From NCBI GenBank assembly GCA_021604365.1, contig BQIZ01000008.1:1-45019 (forward strand): 45,019 nt of DNA. Direction: 5' to 3'. Positions within the stretch are counted from its first letter, which is position 1, and the number at the start of each line of letters is the position of its first letter. This stretch comes from Nitrospirales bacterium. GTDB lineage: Bacteria; Nitrospirota; Nitrospiria; Nitrospirales; UBA8639. The notes under the pieces are model-generated. The model saw only the letters and a list, made by a program, of their open reading frames with translations. It made no database searches and was not told where the DNA came from. Positions 7,252 to 15,829 of this stretch are shown in pieces. A program made the position numbers and the translations under genes.

Positions 7252-9579
7252 CTAGGAAATTGGGGTCGATGTTGTGACGGGTAAAATAACACAGAAGCGA
7301 CTGCCCTCTCCTGGCGTACTCTCCACCCAAATCGATCCGCCGTGCAGCTCGACTAAACTCTTGGTAATAGCCAGGCCGAGGCCGGCTCCTCGACTTTTCA
7401 TTTCAGACGATTGCCCACGGTAAAACCGTTCAAAAACCGTCTGTTGTTCCTCAAGAGGAATGCCGCAACCGTTATCAATGACACAGGTTTGAAGCATGCC
7501 GTCTTCCCGCTGCTTCACTTCCACGGTCACAGTTCCGGAAGATTCCGTAAATTTGAGAGCATTATTGATGAGGTTGGTAAAAATCTGAATGAGTTTATCC
7601 CGATCGCCTTGGATGAATCCGATTAGAGGGGAAATGTGGGCTTCGAGAATGAGAGACCGTTCCTGCGCCATAGGTTGTAATGTTTCCACGACCTCTCTTA
7701 CGAGGCTGCCCAAGTTGACGGCACTCCGGTGCAAGTCCATGCGGCCGGCTTCGATGCGGGAAAGGTCCAAAAGATCATTAATCATTCGAGTGAGTCGTTC
7801 GATATTATATCTCATTCGTTCGAGATAGAAGGATTGTCGGTCATTCAGATCCCCGACTAAGCCATCCAACATATTTTCCACCAACCCTTTGATAGAGGTC
7901 ATCGGAGTTCGAAGTTCATGTGAGACAATCGAAACGAAGGAGGATTTCAACCGGTCTAATTCCTGAAGTCGTTCATTGGCCGACTGCAGGTCTTGCGTGC
8001 GTTCTTTGACCCGTTCTTCGAGAGTTTGAGCGAGTTTTTCGACTTCTTCATAGGTTTGGGCGTTGTCGATGGCCACAGCCACGTGAGTGGCTATGGTCAA
8101 AAGCAAATCCAGATCTTCCTGCGTGCAGCGTTGGTTCCCGCGATCGGCTCCCAGATATCCCAGCACGCGTTGATGACTTAGCAGCGGTGCGCACACAAAA
8201 GAGATCACTTCCATTTGTCGACAGATTGGAAGGAGGAGAGGGCTCAACTGATGGGCTATTTCGTCCAGATCGTATGCCAGGACCGGACGTCCATGGATTA
8301 AAAGGGTTTCATCTATGCTTCCTGGCGTAATGGGAAATTCAAGGTCTCGAATTTGCGTCTCCAATTCCGGAGGTACCCCGGACACATCTGAGATCATGCA
8401 CTTGGTGCTTCCAGGATTCTGGAGAATCAGGATCATACGTTGGAATCCCAGATTTTTTCGAAGAAGCTTCAGGACAGTGGAAAACAGTTTTTGAATATCT
8501 AATGTCGAGGTGATCACAATTCCGGTCTGGTGCAAGGTACTGAGTTGTGTGACCTGTTTCGTGATGGTGTGAACATAATGGGAGATGGCTTCTTCACGTA
8601 GTTGGAGGGCTCGTGCCATTCGATCGATGCTGGTGGTGAGTTGTCCTACTTCATCCTGGGTGTCAGCGGTAACCGTCACGGCCAGATCCCCCTCAGCGAT
8701 TTTTTGAGAGGCTTCCACCAAACGCTGAAGGGGCGTAACGATGCGATTGGCTAACAGAATTGTGAGAAGAATGCCCACGAGGATGATTCCCACGGTGAGG
8801 AGACCGATGTGCCATACCGTTCGGTTGAGGGATTGTTGCATGTGTGCGGTGCTGAGGCCGATTTGGATGATGCCGATGATGCCGGACGGTTGGGGGGGAA
8901 TTGTCAGACGGTCTTGAAGGTTTTCTGACAACAGCAGTTCCATTGTGGAGAGCCGCCTATCTTGCCGGTAGACCGGAAGGGCGAAATCATAAATGGTTTC
9001 TGATCCGACTCTGAATCCTTCTGCACCCTTACGTTCTGCGGACCTATCAGGGAGAAGTCCTTCCTTGAGCGGTGAGGTATGTAAGACTGTCAAAAGCGGC
9101 TCAATAATGAAATGTTTTGGAGCTGATGTGATCAGATTCTCTGTGAGGGAATCATCCGGGAATAAGGGATGCGTTTCGTCACGAGTGAGTTTCGTCGTAT
9201 TCACTAACTTTCCTTTTGATTTCCCGACTAGCACGTTACCGTCCTGGTCGCGTGCGATGGCGTAGACGACTTCGGGAGCCGATAACGCGCCCTCTAACAT
9301 CGTCTCCAGATAGTGTGTATCTTGAATAATGATTCGATTGACGCTGACATTGTTCAGTGTTTTAACCAGTATCGTTCCTATTTTGATTATCGCACCTTTC
9401 ATGACCTCGGCTTCCTGCTGAATGAGGTATCCACTGAGGCTTGAGCAGGCAAGAACGATGATCAGACTGACAAACAAGGAAAACTTCGCTCGTAAGGTGA
9501 GAAATCCCTGCGGTATTCCGGTGGGTTCAGTTGGGAGAGGCGATGGTGGTAAGCTGAGTTGGGGATTAAAATTGCTCAT
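7252..9579 (-). CDS. Membrane sensor histidine kinase (HAMP-GAF-HisKA-HATPase)
   Basis: This is a 775-residue transmembrane kinase. The first membrane segment ([21 protein letters not shown]) is near residues 33-53. A periplasmic sensor region of about 200 residues follows, then a second membrane segment ([19 protein letters not shown], about 258-276) and a HAMP domain ([21 protein letters not shown]). Next are a GAF domain ([13 protein letters not shown] to [20 protein letters not shown]) and a coiled coil. The HisKA phospho-site is in [13 protein letters not shown], and the HATPase domain has [18 protein letters not shown] and GAGLGLAI. Its 5' end overlaps the preceding binding-protein gene by 14 bp, so the two are translationally coupled. 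The arrangement suggests the binding protein presents a ligand to this kinase. Confidence 0.93.
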   Translation of the reverse strand: MSNFNPQLSLPPSPLPTEPTGIPQGFLTLRAKFSLFVSLIIVLACSSLSGYLIQQEAEVMKGAIIKIGTILVKTLNNVSVNRIIIQDTHYLETMLEGALSAPEVVYAIARDQDGNVLVGKSKGKLVNTTKLTRDETHPLFPDDSLTENLITSAPKHFIIEPLLTVLHTSPLKEGLLPDRSAERKGAEGFRVGSETIYDFALPVYRQDRRLSTMELLLSENLQDRLTIPPQPSGIIGIIQIGLSTAHMQQSLNRTVWHIGLLTVGIILVGILLTILLANRIVTPLQRLVEASQKIAEGDLAVTVTADTQDEVGQLTTSIDRMARALQLREEAISHYVHTITKQVTQLSTLHQTGIVITSTLDIQKLFSTVLKLLRKNLGFQRMILILQNPGSTKCMISDVSGVPPELETQIRDLEFPITPGSIDETLLIHGRPVLAYDLDEIAHQLSPLLLPICRQMEVISFVCAPLLSHQRVLGYLGADRGNQRCTQEDLDLLLTIATHVAVAIDNAQTYEEVEKLAQTLEERVKERTQDLQSANERLQELDRLKSSFVSIVSHELRTPMTSIKGLVENMLDGLVGDLNDRQSFYLERMRYNIERLTRMINDLLDLSRIEAGRMDLHRSAVNLGSLVREVVETLQPMAQERSLILEAHISPLIGFIQGDRDKLIQIFTNLINNALKFTESSGTVTVEVKQREDGMLQTCVIDNGCGIPLEEQQTVFERFYRGQSSEMKSRGAGLGLAITKSLVELHGGSIWVESTPGEGSRFCVILPVTTSTPIS

Positions 9580-10528
9580 CGAATTGCCTCAGGACGTCTG
9601 GAGTGAGAGAAAAACTTAAATACCTCGCGGACTTCTGATTGATGGATTGATGGACGCGTTTGGGAGGGATAATCGTTCCCAATAGTGATGAAGCCGTTTG
9701 TCCGGCCAGCTGTTGGGTAAGCTGGGCGGCCTGTTTGCCAATGTCCACATAATGAAAATATGCGCCGACAACTGCGCCGCTACGCACTAATCCGGCGGAA
9801 AAACCCACGACGGGAATCTTGGCTTCCAAGGTTGTACTCAACAGAAAGTCCAGAGTGTTTTCAGTGAGAACGGTGCTGTCTGGTAGCAGCCACAAGGCGT
9901 CGATGTGGCCTTTGAGGACATTGATTGCGGAAGTGACATCTTGTTCTTGATGTACTTCTTCGGAGACGATCTTGATGCCCAATGCCTTGGCGTCACGGAG
10001 CAGTTGACTATGCATTTCGTTTGTTTTTTGCGGATCGAAAAGCACTCCTATGCGTGAAACCTTGGGTGCCAAAGTGTGTAGAGACTTTAGGTGTTGTCGA
10101 AAAGGGACATCCAGGGAGAGACCGACCATGTTGGCGGTCGGCAAGCCATATTTTTCCGGATCAAGAACCAAACAAAATATGACGGGGATATCCAGAATTT
10201 CGAGTTTGGCAGCCAGAGCCGCTTTTAATCCCACGGCCAGCACGACCTTGGCATTAGATGCGCGAATACGCCGCGAAAGAATGCGGCCTTTTGCCAGGTC
10301 CCCCTGGAGGTCGTATTCCCCAGTCACGTGAAAAGAGGGAGGGAGAGCCGATGTATAAGCGGAAATGGCTTCAGAATAGGCGTTGATGTCTGCCGACTTC
10401 AGAATGACGACTTCCTCGGCAACGGAGATATTGTACAGATTAAGGAAAATTCCCACACACAAGCTCACCTGGATAAGCGTCATCCAATGCGGTGATCGGT
10501 GGGATATATCCCTTGAATTGTTCATCAT
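9566..10528 (-). CDS. ABC-type substrate-binding protein (PF04392-like), probable sensor partner
   Basis: The 320-residue protein has an N-terminal hydrophobic segment (MTLIQVSLCVGIFLNLYNISVAEE) consistent with export, with a likely cleavage near SVA-EE. The mature part resembles the ABC_sub_bind family (YtfQ/TrpX-like): LSRRIRASNAKVVLAVG, IPVIFCLVLDPEKYGL, ANMVGLSLDVPFRQHLKSL, KVSRIGVLFDPQKT, and IDALWLLPDSTVLTENTLDFL. No permease or ATPase gene is nearby; instead the next gene, overlapping by 14 bp, is a histidine kinase. It therefore probably serves as a periplasmic ligand sensor rather than a transporter part. A sigma-54-type promoter lies 120 bp upstream. Confidence 0.82.
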   Translation of the reverse strand: MMNNSRDISHRSPHWMTLIQVSLCVGIFLNLYNISVAEEVVILKSADINAYSEAISAYTSALPPSFHVTGEYDLQGDLAKGRILSRRIRASNAKVVLAVGLKAALAAKLEILDIPVIFCLVLDPEKYGLPTANMVGLSLDVPFRQHLKSLHTLAPKVSRIGVLFDPQKTNEMHSQLLRDAKALGIKIVSEEVHQEQDVTSAINVLKGHIDALWLLPDSTVLTENTLDFLLSTTLEAKIPVVGFSAGLVRSGAVVGAYFHYVDIGKQAAQLTQQLAGQTASSLLGTIIPPKRVHQSINQKSARYLSFSLTPDVLRQFDEQF

Positions 10529-10647
10529 GTCTCAGCGACGATTATGAGGTAGTTCGTTCTAGATTTACCTTATTTTCGCTCGGATTTTGTGTGGTTGAGG
10601 CAAAAACGCACCTTTCCCTTGGGATTTTTACCCAAATATTGGGATGA

Positions 10648-10663
10648 AGCAAGGATAGTACCG
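10648..10663 (-). promoter_or_regulatory. Predicted sigma-54 promoter for the binding protein-kinase operon
   Basis: The minus strand reads CGGTAC-TATCC-TTGCT, with GG and GC dinucleotides at the -24/-12 spacing. It lies 120 bp upstream of the start codon at 10528. No paired TATC-N6-GATA palindrome is found in the remaining upstream gap (10664-10880), and I see no gene there either. Confidence 0.5.
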
Positions 10664-10880
10664 AGGGAAACTAGCCAATAATAATGAAAAATTTTTAAGT
10701 TGGATTTGAGCAGGAATTTAAGGGGATGATGGCATATGTAGAGGGGGAAGAGTGAATTCGCCTAGGACCGTCCGTCAGATGGAATGGGAAGCCCTCTTCC
10801 GAATATTGTATTGTAAAGTGCGGCGTTCCCAGATATTCGGAAGACAACACTTGCCCAGAAAGACTGTGCCTGTGAGAACT

Positions 10881-11222
10881 CTAGGGTAAGCGATGCCAAT
10901 CGTATTCTGAAACAAACTGAGCGGTAAGTGAGCGAATCATTCTGGATTCTGCCGTTTCTTGAATTTTGGGAGTTTGATAATGCGGTTGCCAGCCGCAATT
11001 CAGGCAACGGACCACGGTTTCATTCGAAGTTTCTCCACCCTCTTGGTGCACCAGGCCTTGGCATTTCGGACATTGAGAAAGTGTGTCGGCAATGTAGGTT
11101 GGTGGATCGGGTCTGAGTGAATCCAAATGCATGCGAGTATGGCGGCGGCGAATTTTTCTGAGTGTGCTATCCGGGTTATTCGCGGATGAATTGGTCATTT
11201 GTTGCAGAGTGGATTTCATCAT
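10881..11222 (-). CDS. Small zinc-ribbon protein of unknown function
   Basis: This 113-residue protein has a four-cysteine zinc ribbon: CPKCQG near residue 51 and CLNCGW near residue 73. The N-terminal half is polar with an Arg-rich patch (RKIRRRHTRMHL), and the C-terminus is predicted helical. I do not recognise a named family. The start codon is the first of two ATGs. Upstream are a good sigma-54-type promoter (11330-11345) and a paired palindrome (11455-11491), so the gene is probably strongly regulated. A role as a small regulator or nucleic-acid-binding protein is possible but not shown. Confidence 0.7.
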   Translation of the reverse strand: MMKSTLQQMTNSSANNPDSTLRKIRRRHTRMHLDSLRPDPPTYIADTLSQCPKCQGLVHQEGGETSNETVVRCLNCGWQPHYQTPKIQETAESRMIRSLTAQFVSEYDWHRLP

Positions 11223-11329
11223 GAGTATCCCTTCTCTAAAAGATAAATACAGTGGTTGTGTGCCCTTAAGTCTTTCGGGTTGCTTACTTTCCCTCTCAAT
11301 TGCGTTTTCCGTTGGTACATAGGGATTTA

Positions 11330-11345
11330 AGCAAGAGAAGTGCCT
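11330..11345 (-). promoter_or_regulatory. Predicted sigma-54 promoter of the zinc-ribbon gene
   Basis: The minus strand reads AGGCAC-TTCTC-TTGCT, the best match in the window to the TGGCAC-N5-TTGC consensus. The start codon at 11222 is about 108 bp downstream, and the paired palindrome centres are about 120-140 bp upstream of the -24 element, a normal enhancer distance. The rest of the 11223-11599 gap shows no gene. Confidence 0.62.
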
Positions 11346-11454
11346 GAAGAACTTGAATCAATCCTAAAAAGAAAATACCAATAATAAGTAAGAAATATGG
11401 TGCTAACAGATTAGAACCACGCACAAGGTCAGGGGGTAAGGAAAAATCGCTTGG

Positions 11455-11491
11455 TTATCCAAACGGATACAGCATGTATCTCATCAGATAC
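11455..11491. promoter_or_regulatory. Paired palindromes RTATCYNNNNRGATAC (upstream of zinc-ribbon gene)
   Basis: TTATCCAAACGGATAC (11455-11470) and GTATCTCATCAGATAC (11476-11491) have centres 21 bp apart. They lie about 240-260 bp upstream of the zinc-ribbon start at 11222, with the sigma-54-like promoter between. The convergent apaH gene ends at 11600, so apaH is not the target. Confidence 0.7.
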
Positions 11492-11599
11492 AGGTAATGG
11501 GTGGTGTTGAAACGTTGGAGGAATGGCCAGGGAATTATGAGTATAAGGGATAACGGAGGCTGCCTCGCCTTTCGTATGACGGCGGGTGGGGCGATCTGA

Positions 11600-12406
11600 T
11601 TATATCATTGAGCAGGTGACGCGAAAAAGTTGATGGTCTTCGAGACGGAGGGCAATGAGTTCTCGACCCCACACGCATCCGCCGTCGATGGCGAAGACCC
11701 GCGGACCTTTCACTACTCCTAAGGCCGACCAATGTCCAAAAATAATAGTATCCTCTTGTGTCGCTCGATTGGGAACTTGGAACCATGGCATATACCCTTG
11801 AGGGGCGTCGTTCGGATTCCCCTTGAATGAAAAATCCGGAATGCCTTCTTTGGTACAAATCCGGAGGCGAGTCATGACATTTGTGGTGAGACCTAACCGT
11901 TCGTCAGGGCTCAGATAGCGGGAAAACACGATAGCTTTTCGAAAATAGATTGCCGGGAGGCGCTGGTGAAAATTCTCATCTTGCAAGGCTTCCTCCACCT
12001 CACGAGCTAGCTCAAGTACTTGAGAAATGGACCAGGATGGTAAGAGGCCTGCATGAACAAGGCAATATCCATCTTCGACGTGGGCAAGGGGTCGAAAGCG
12101 CAACCAGGTGAGTAATTCATCCACATCAGGTGCCGAGAGTACTGATTGTAAGGTGTCTTTTCGACTCAGGGTGGTTATCTTGGCCCACAGCGCCAGAAGA
12201 TGTAAGTCATGATTGCCCAACACAGTGATGGCCGAGGCCCCCAACTGCTTGATGAGACGAAGCACTTCCAGGGAATCGGGTCCTCGATTAACTAAGTCCC
12301 CGACGAACCAGAGACGATCGGTTGCGGGATTAAAGCGAACCTTTTCTATCAGACGGTGTAAGGCCTGGACGCATCCCTGTACATCTCCAATTGCATACGT
12401 AGCCAT
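11600..12406 (-). CDS. apaH: Symmetrical bis(5'-nucleosyl)-tetraphosphatase ApaH
   Basis: This 268-residue calcineurin-like phosphoesterase should hydrolyse Ap4A to two ADP. The metal-binding motifs appear in order: GDVQGC at residues 7-12, WFVGDLVNRGPDSLEVL at about 33-49, and VLGNHDLHLLAL at about 61-72. Later HAGL, FGHWSALG and AIDGGCVWG complete the ApaH pattern. Length is typical. It is divergent from the alpha/beta hydrolase gene, with about 100 bp between the starts. Confidence 0.94.
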   Translation of the reverse strand: MATYAIGDVQGCVQALHRLIEKVRFNPATDRLWFVGDLVNRGPDSLEVLRLIKQLGASAITVLGNHDLHLLALWAKITTLSRKDTLQSVLSAPDVDELLTWLRFRPLAHVEDGYCLVHAGLLPSWSISQVLELAREVEEALQDENFHQRLPAIYFRKAIVFSRYLSPDERLGLTTNVMTRLRICTKEGIPDFSFKGNPNDAPQGYMPWFQVPNRATQEDTIIFGHWSALGVVKGPRVFAIDGGCVWGRELIALRLEDHQLFRVTCSMI

Positions 12407-12508
12407 TGTGAAGGTTCCCCCGATGGTAAAAGGAAATTCTAGCTGAAGAATACCCTAATCTAGCAATTTTTTTCCGCGTTGGTGTCACGGCCTTGCTACA
12501 ATGGGCAC

Positions 12509-13282
12509 ATGTTTGAAGGAGTCTTTGTATTTCAACCCTCTCCCTGGGACGATCGGAATTGGGCGAGTCTTAGTGGACTGCCTTTGGAAGAGGTCTGGCT
12601 CCCTGTTGATGAGTCCGTCATGATATTCGGCTGGTTTGTAAACGCTGGACCAACCAAGCCGGTGCTCCTGTGGTGTCATGGCAATGCGGGCAATATCAGC
12701 CATCGGTTAGACAATATTCGTGAGCTGTATCGGTGGGGATTATCTGTTTTCATTTTTGATTATCGGGGGTATGGCCGGAGCACGGGCACTCCTTCTGAAA
12801 CCGGCCTGTATCAAGATGTCCTGGCCGGATATGACTATCTTTTGAACCGTCGCGGGATTGACTCGAACCGGATTGTCGTGTTTGGACGGTCTCTGGGCGC
12901 TTGCGTGGCTGGGGAAGTGGCAATTCTCCGACCATCGGCCGGAGTCATTCTTGAAGGGGCGTTTCCATCTATCCAGGCCATGTCGGAGCACCATTACTTA
13001 GGATTGCCCGCTCGGTGGTTTCTAAATGTGGACTTCAATCTGGCTGAAAAGGTTGCCAAGCTCAGCCGTCCGCTATTGGTGATTCATGGCGAAAAGGATT
13101 CAATTGTTCCGGTGTCCTTGGGGCGGCAAGTTTATAATGCCGCACATGAACCTAAGCAATGGTTTGTGGTCGTGGGTGCGGAACATAATGATGTGCCGTT
13201 TGTTGGGGGAACCGCCTATTTTCAGAAAATCATGGGCTTTGTTCAGACTGTGGTCTCCAAAGGATCTGGAGGATCTCAATGA
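12509..13282 (+). CDS. Alpha/beta hydrolase (BEM46/YfhR-like)
   Basis: The ATG at 12509 gives 257 residues (MFEGVFVFQPSPWDDRNW). The fold markers are LLWCHGNAGNISHRL (oxyanion HGN motif), FIFDYRGYGRSTG, the nucleophile elbow FGRSLGACVAG, the acid in LLVIHGEKDSIVP and the His in GAEHNDVP. This resembles the BEM46/YfhR group of serine hydrolases, whose substrates are mostly unknown. No signal peptide is evident. A TACAAT hexamer ends about 8 bp before the ATG and no Shine-Dalgarno sequence is visible, so the transcript might be leaderless. It is followed by the MOSC and methyltransferase genes in the same direction. Confidence 0.88.
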   Translation: MFEGVFVFQPSPWDDRNWASLSGLPLEEVWLPVDESVMIFGWFVNAGPTKPVLLWCHGNAGNISHRLDNIRELYRWGLSVFIFDYRGYGRSTGTPSETGLYQDVLAGYDYLLNRRGIDSNRIVVFGRSLGACVAGEVAILRPSAGVILEGAFPSIQAMSEHHYLGLPARWFLNVDFNLAEKVAKLSRPLLVIHGEKDSIVPVSLGRQVYNAAHEPKQWFVVVGAEHNDVPFVGGTAYFQKIMGFVQTVVSKGSGGSQ

Positions 13283-13370
13283 ATGATGTAATCCTGCTTG
13301 ACCACCCTTTTGATCGATGGCTACCATCCTTATTGTTCTGGACCAGTAAATTGCCGGGTTAAACAATTTC

Positions 13371-13862
13371 ACGGGTTCTGTTCCGTATCTCTATCAAATT
13401 AATTGTTCTCCAGGCGGACTCCCCAAGCTGCCCGTGTCCGAGGACTGGGTCACCTTCAAAGGGATGGATGGAGAACGGTCTCGGCATCGGGTACTACATG
13501 GCGGGCCGGATCGAGCATTATGCCTGTTTTCGTTTGAGGTCCTTGAGGCCTTACAACGCGAGGGACACACTGTTCACCCTGGAGCCTCCGGAGAAAACTT
13601 GACCGTGGCCGATCTGAACTGGGCACAGCTGAAGCCAGCGGACCATCTGAAAATTGGAGAAGAGGTGCAGATTGAATTGACTAGTTATTGCGAACCATGC
13701 CGTCATAATGCGCAATGGTTTGTGAATGGAGACTTTTCCCGGATCTCTCACCGGCAGCCTCCAGGATGGAGCCGGTTGTATGCTCGGGTGTTGTCCGAGG
13801 GACGCGTACGGCAAGGTGATGACGTGTGGGTCGAAACGTTGCCGAAAAGGAAGATGAAATGA
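13371..13862 (+). CDS. MOSC-domain protein without a conventional start codon
   Basis: The MOSC core is clear: RHRVLHGGPDRALCLFSFEVLEAL, HPGASGENLTVADLNW and the conserved cysteine region LTSYCEPCRH. MOSC proteins are linked to molybdenum-cofactor sulfur handling or N-hydroxylated compound reduction. The first usual start is the GTG at 13434, but family-like sequence (YQINCSPGGLPKLPV) continues upstream in frame. There the first plausible initiators are an ACG at 13371 or an ATT; no ATG, GTG or TTG occurs before the stop at 13347. I draw the gene from 13371, but GTG 13434 (142 residues) is the conventional choice. The stop overlaps the next gene's ATG as ATGA. Confidence 0.7.
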   Translation, partial: TGSVPYLYQINCSPGGLPKLPVSEDWVTFKGMDGERSRHRVLHGGPDRALCLFSFEVLEALQREGHTVHPGASGENLTVADLNWAQLKPADHLKIGEEVQIELTSYCEPCRHNAQWFVNGDFSRISHRQPPGWSRLYARVLSEGRVRQGDDVWVETLPKRKMK

Positions 13863-14521
13863 TGGAACGAGTGCTCGAACCGGAAATTATGGATGATCCT
13901 GAGCAGGTTCAGGCCTATGCGGAGGCGGATTTTCAAGAAGAAAATCAAGGTTTTGTGGATAATTTTCTTCGACTCTATGAAGATCTTGATGGCCCTCATG
14001 TTGTGGATGTAGGTTGCGGACCCGGCGATATCTCCATCCGCCTGGCAAGGAGTCATCCAACTTGCAGGATTACAGGAATTGATGCCTCCATACCCATGAT
14101 CACTTGGGCGGAACAGGCCGTGAAGCAAGCTGGGTTAGCTCATCGAATAGAATTTCTCCCTCAACGGTTTCAAGATGTCAGTTTGGCCACTCCAGCTGAT
14201 GCAGTAATGTCAAACAGTTTGGCCCACCATGTTCCCAATCCACTACGATTTTGGTATGAGATAAAAAAAATGCTCAAACCCGGCGGGTTAGTGCTGGTCA
14301 TGGACCTCCTTCGTCCGGATTCTCCCGAGGAGGCGCAAGCGCTCGTCGACCAATATGCGGCTCAAGAACCAGAGAGATTACAGCAGGATTTCTTTCACTC
14401 CCTGTTGGCGGCATTTACGGAGGATGAGGTGGCTGCCCACCTCGCAGAGCTTAATTTAAGTCGTTTGATGGTAGATGTGCCGGATGATCGGCATTGGATC
14501 GTGTATGGACGGGTCAACTAA
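13859..14521 (+). CDS. Class I SAM-dependent methyltransferase
   Basis: The ATG at 13859 overlaps the MOSC stop codon and is preceded by AAAAGGAAG, so translation is coupled. The 220-residue protein has motif I VVDVGCGPGDISIRLA, motif II ITGIDASIPMI, a post-I segment FLPQRFQDV and motif IV-like DAVMSNSLAHHV, followed by LKPGGLVLVMDLLRPDSP. These are standard for small-molecule class I methyltransferases of the Methyltransf_11/25 type. The substrate cannot be deduced. The coupling to a MOSC protein suggests a shared small-molecule pathway, but that is only inference. Confidence 0.86.
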   Translation: MMERVLEPEIMDDPEQVQAYAEADFQEENQGFVDNFLRLYEDLDGPHVVDVGCGPGDISIRLARSHPTCRITGIDASIPMITWAEQAVKQAGLAHRIEFLPQRFQDVSLATPADAVMSNSLAHHVPNPLRFWYEIKKMLKPGGLVLVMDLLRPDSPEEAQALVDQYAAQEPERLQQDFFHSLLAAFTEDEVAAHLAELNLSRLMVDVPDDRHWIVYGRVN

Positions 14522-14574
14522 CCGGTAAAGATCTTGACGCTTCGGTCCTGTAAGTCTTAAAGTGCTCGTTCGGT

Positions 14575-14648
14575 TGGGGGATCGTCTAGGGGCAAGACAT
14601 AAGATTTTGGATCTTAGAACCCAGGTTCGATTCCTGGTCCCCCAGCCA
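14575..14648 (+). tRNA. tRNA-Gln (anticodon UUG)
   Basis: The 74-nt sequence folds as a cloverleaf: acceptor TGGGGGA/TCCCCCA, D stem GTCT/AGAC, anticodon stem TAAGA/TCTTA with loop TTTTGGA (anticodon TTG), T stem CCAGG/CCTGG with loop TTCGATT, discriminator G and an encoded CCA. The 3' 44 bp are repeated at 30680-30723, so this tRNA is the integration target of the island and is kept intact. Confidence 0.95.
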
Positions 14649-15818
14649 GCCAATTTCATCTTTCCTTTCAATCCCTTCCATCACTTGTTCAGGTTCAGGT
14701 AATTGTCCTCCTAACTCACTGGTCCCGGTTTTAGTCCCGGTTCCAAATAAACTTCCACGGTTAACGGCATCCTGTAGGAAGCCAGGTGAAAGGTGTGCAT
14801 AGCGTAAGGTGGTGCTGATATCCCGATGCCCAAGAATTTCCTTTACGGCATACAAATCCACTCCGGCCATCACTCTTCGGCTAGCGGCGGTATGTCGAAG
14901 ATCATGCCACCGTCCATCTGAGATCCCGGCTTTCTTCAATGCAGGCTTAAAGACCTTGGCAACAAAACAAATGGGACTGCGAGGTTTTAAAGGATTATCA
15001 GGACTGGGAAACACATAGGGAGAAGTCAAAAAGGAATCCAATGAGCGGAGAAGGCCCTTTGCGCCTTCACTCAAAGGGATGTGGAGCGTCTTTCCTCCTT
15101 TAGGAAGGGGAATGACTAGGGTTGAGGTTTCCAAGGTGACCTGGGACCATTTCAGCGAAAATTGATCGGCTCGGCGTAACCCTGTCTCAATGGCAAAAGC
15201 CACCAAAGCCCAGTGCTCCTTCTCCATAAGAGCCTGAAGGCGGGTCAACTCTATATCGGTGTAATAGCGGGTGCGTTTGGGTTCGGGAAAGAACTTCAAG
15301 GCGGTCACTGGATTACGAGTAAGAAGACCATCTTTTACAGCCACCATGAGCACATGCCGCAGGAAGGCGAATCGACGGTTGATCGTGGCAGGCGAGAGCC
15401 TCCCGGTTTTTCGAGTTTCCTTTCCTCGAAGTTTGACCTTTGATCGCCTGGCATTCAATTTTGCTTGAATCCTTCGACAATCTTCCGTGGTTACCTGAGA
15501 GAGCATCCTTTTGCCTAATATCAATTTCCAAAACCGCCCGTAATGTCGCTCATTCTGAATACTTAGATTGGTTGATCCTTCTAGGTACCGATCAATCCAG
15601 GTTCGGAGGGTCACTTCTTTCGTCTGTATAAATTGTTCAGGAAAATAGGTTCCTTCCCGGAGTTCGGCTTTCAATCGGCCATATAGGGTCTTAGCTTGGG
15701 ATTTGGAGTCACACCGATAACGACGTTCTCGTCCATTCACAAACAACCGAACCCACCACTTCCCAGACCCAATGGGTTTTTCCAAAATACCTCGATCTTT
15801 CCCATATTTTCGCCCCAT
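14586..15818 (-). CDS. Tyrosine recombinase (phage-type integrase)
   Basis: The 410-residue protein has an N-terminal AP2-like DNA-binding part (KWWVRLFVNGRERRYRCDSKSQA), a SAM-like core-binding domain and a C-terminal catalytic domain. The catalytic residues are visible: Arg in ETGLRRADQFSLKW, His-x-x-Arg in WHDLRHTAASR, His in ILGHRDISTTLRYAHLS and the Tyr of LRYAHL. The last 20 or so residues (WLGDQESNLGSKIQ and on) are encoded by the antisense strand of the attL/tRNA-Gln sequence, as is common for integrases lying against their tRNA target. It should catalyse integration and, with an excisionase, excision of the island. Confidence 0.94.
   Translation of the reverse strand: MGRKYGKDRGILEKPIGSGKWWVRLFVNGRERRYRCDSKSQAKTLYGRLKAELREGTYFPEQFIQTKEVTLRTWIDRYLEGSTNLSIQNERHYGRFWKLILGKRMLSQVTTEDCRRIQAKLNARRSKVKLRGKETRKTGRLSPATINRRFAFLRHVLMVAVKDGLLTRNPVTALKFFPEPKRTRYYTDIELTRLQALMEKEHWALVAFAIETGLRRADQFSLKWSQVTLETSTLVIPLPKGGKTLHIPLSEGAKGLLRSLDSFLTSPYVFPSPDNPLKPRSPICFVAKVFKPALKKAGISDGRWHDLRHTAASRRVMAGVDLYAVKEILGHRDISTTLRYAHLSPGFLQDAVNRGSLFGTGTKTGTSELGGQLPEPEQVMEGIERKDEIGWLGDQESNLGSKIQNLMSCP
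14605..14648. repeat. Left attachment site (attL) in tRNA-Gln
   Basis: These 44 bp, from the anticodon loop to the CCA end, are identical to 30680-30723. The sequences diverge on both sides of the match, which defines the crossover core of the island. Confidence 0.9.
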
Positions 15819-15829
15819 GGATTCTCTCC

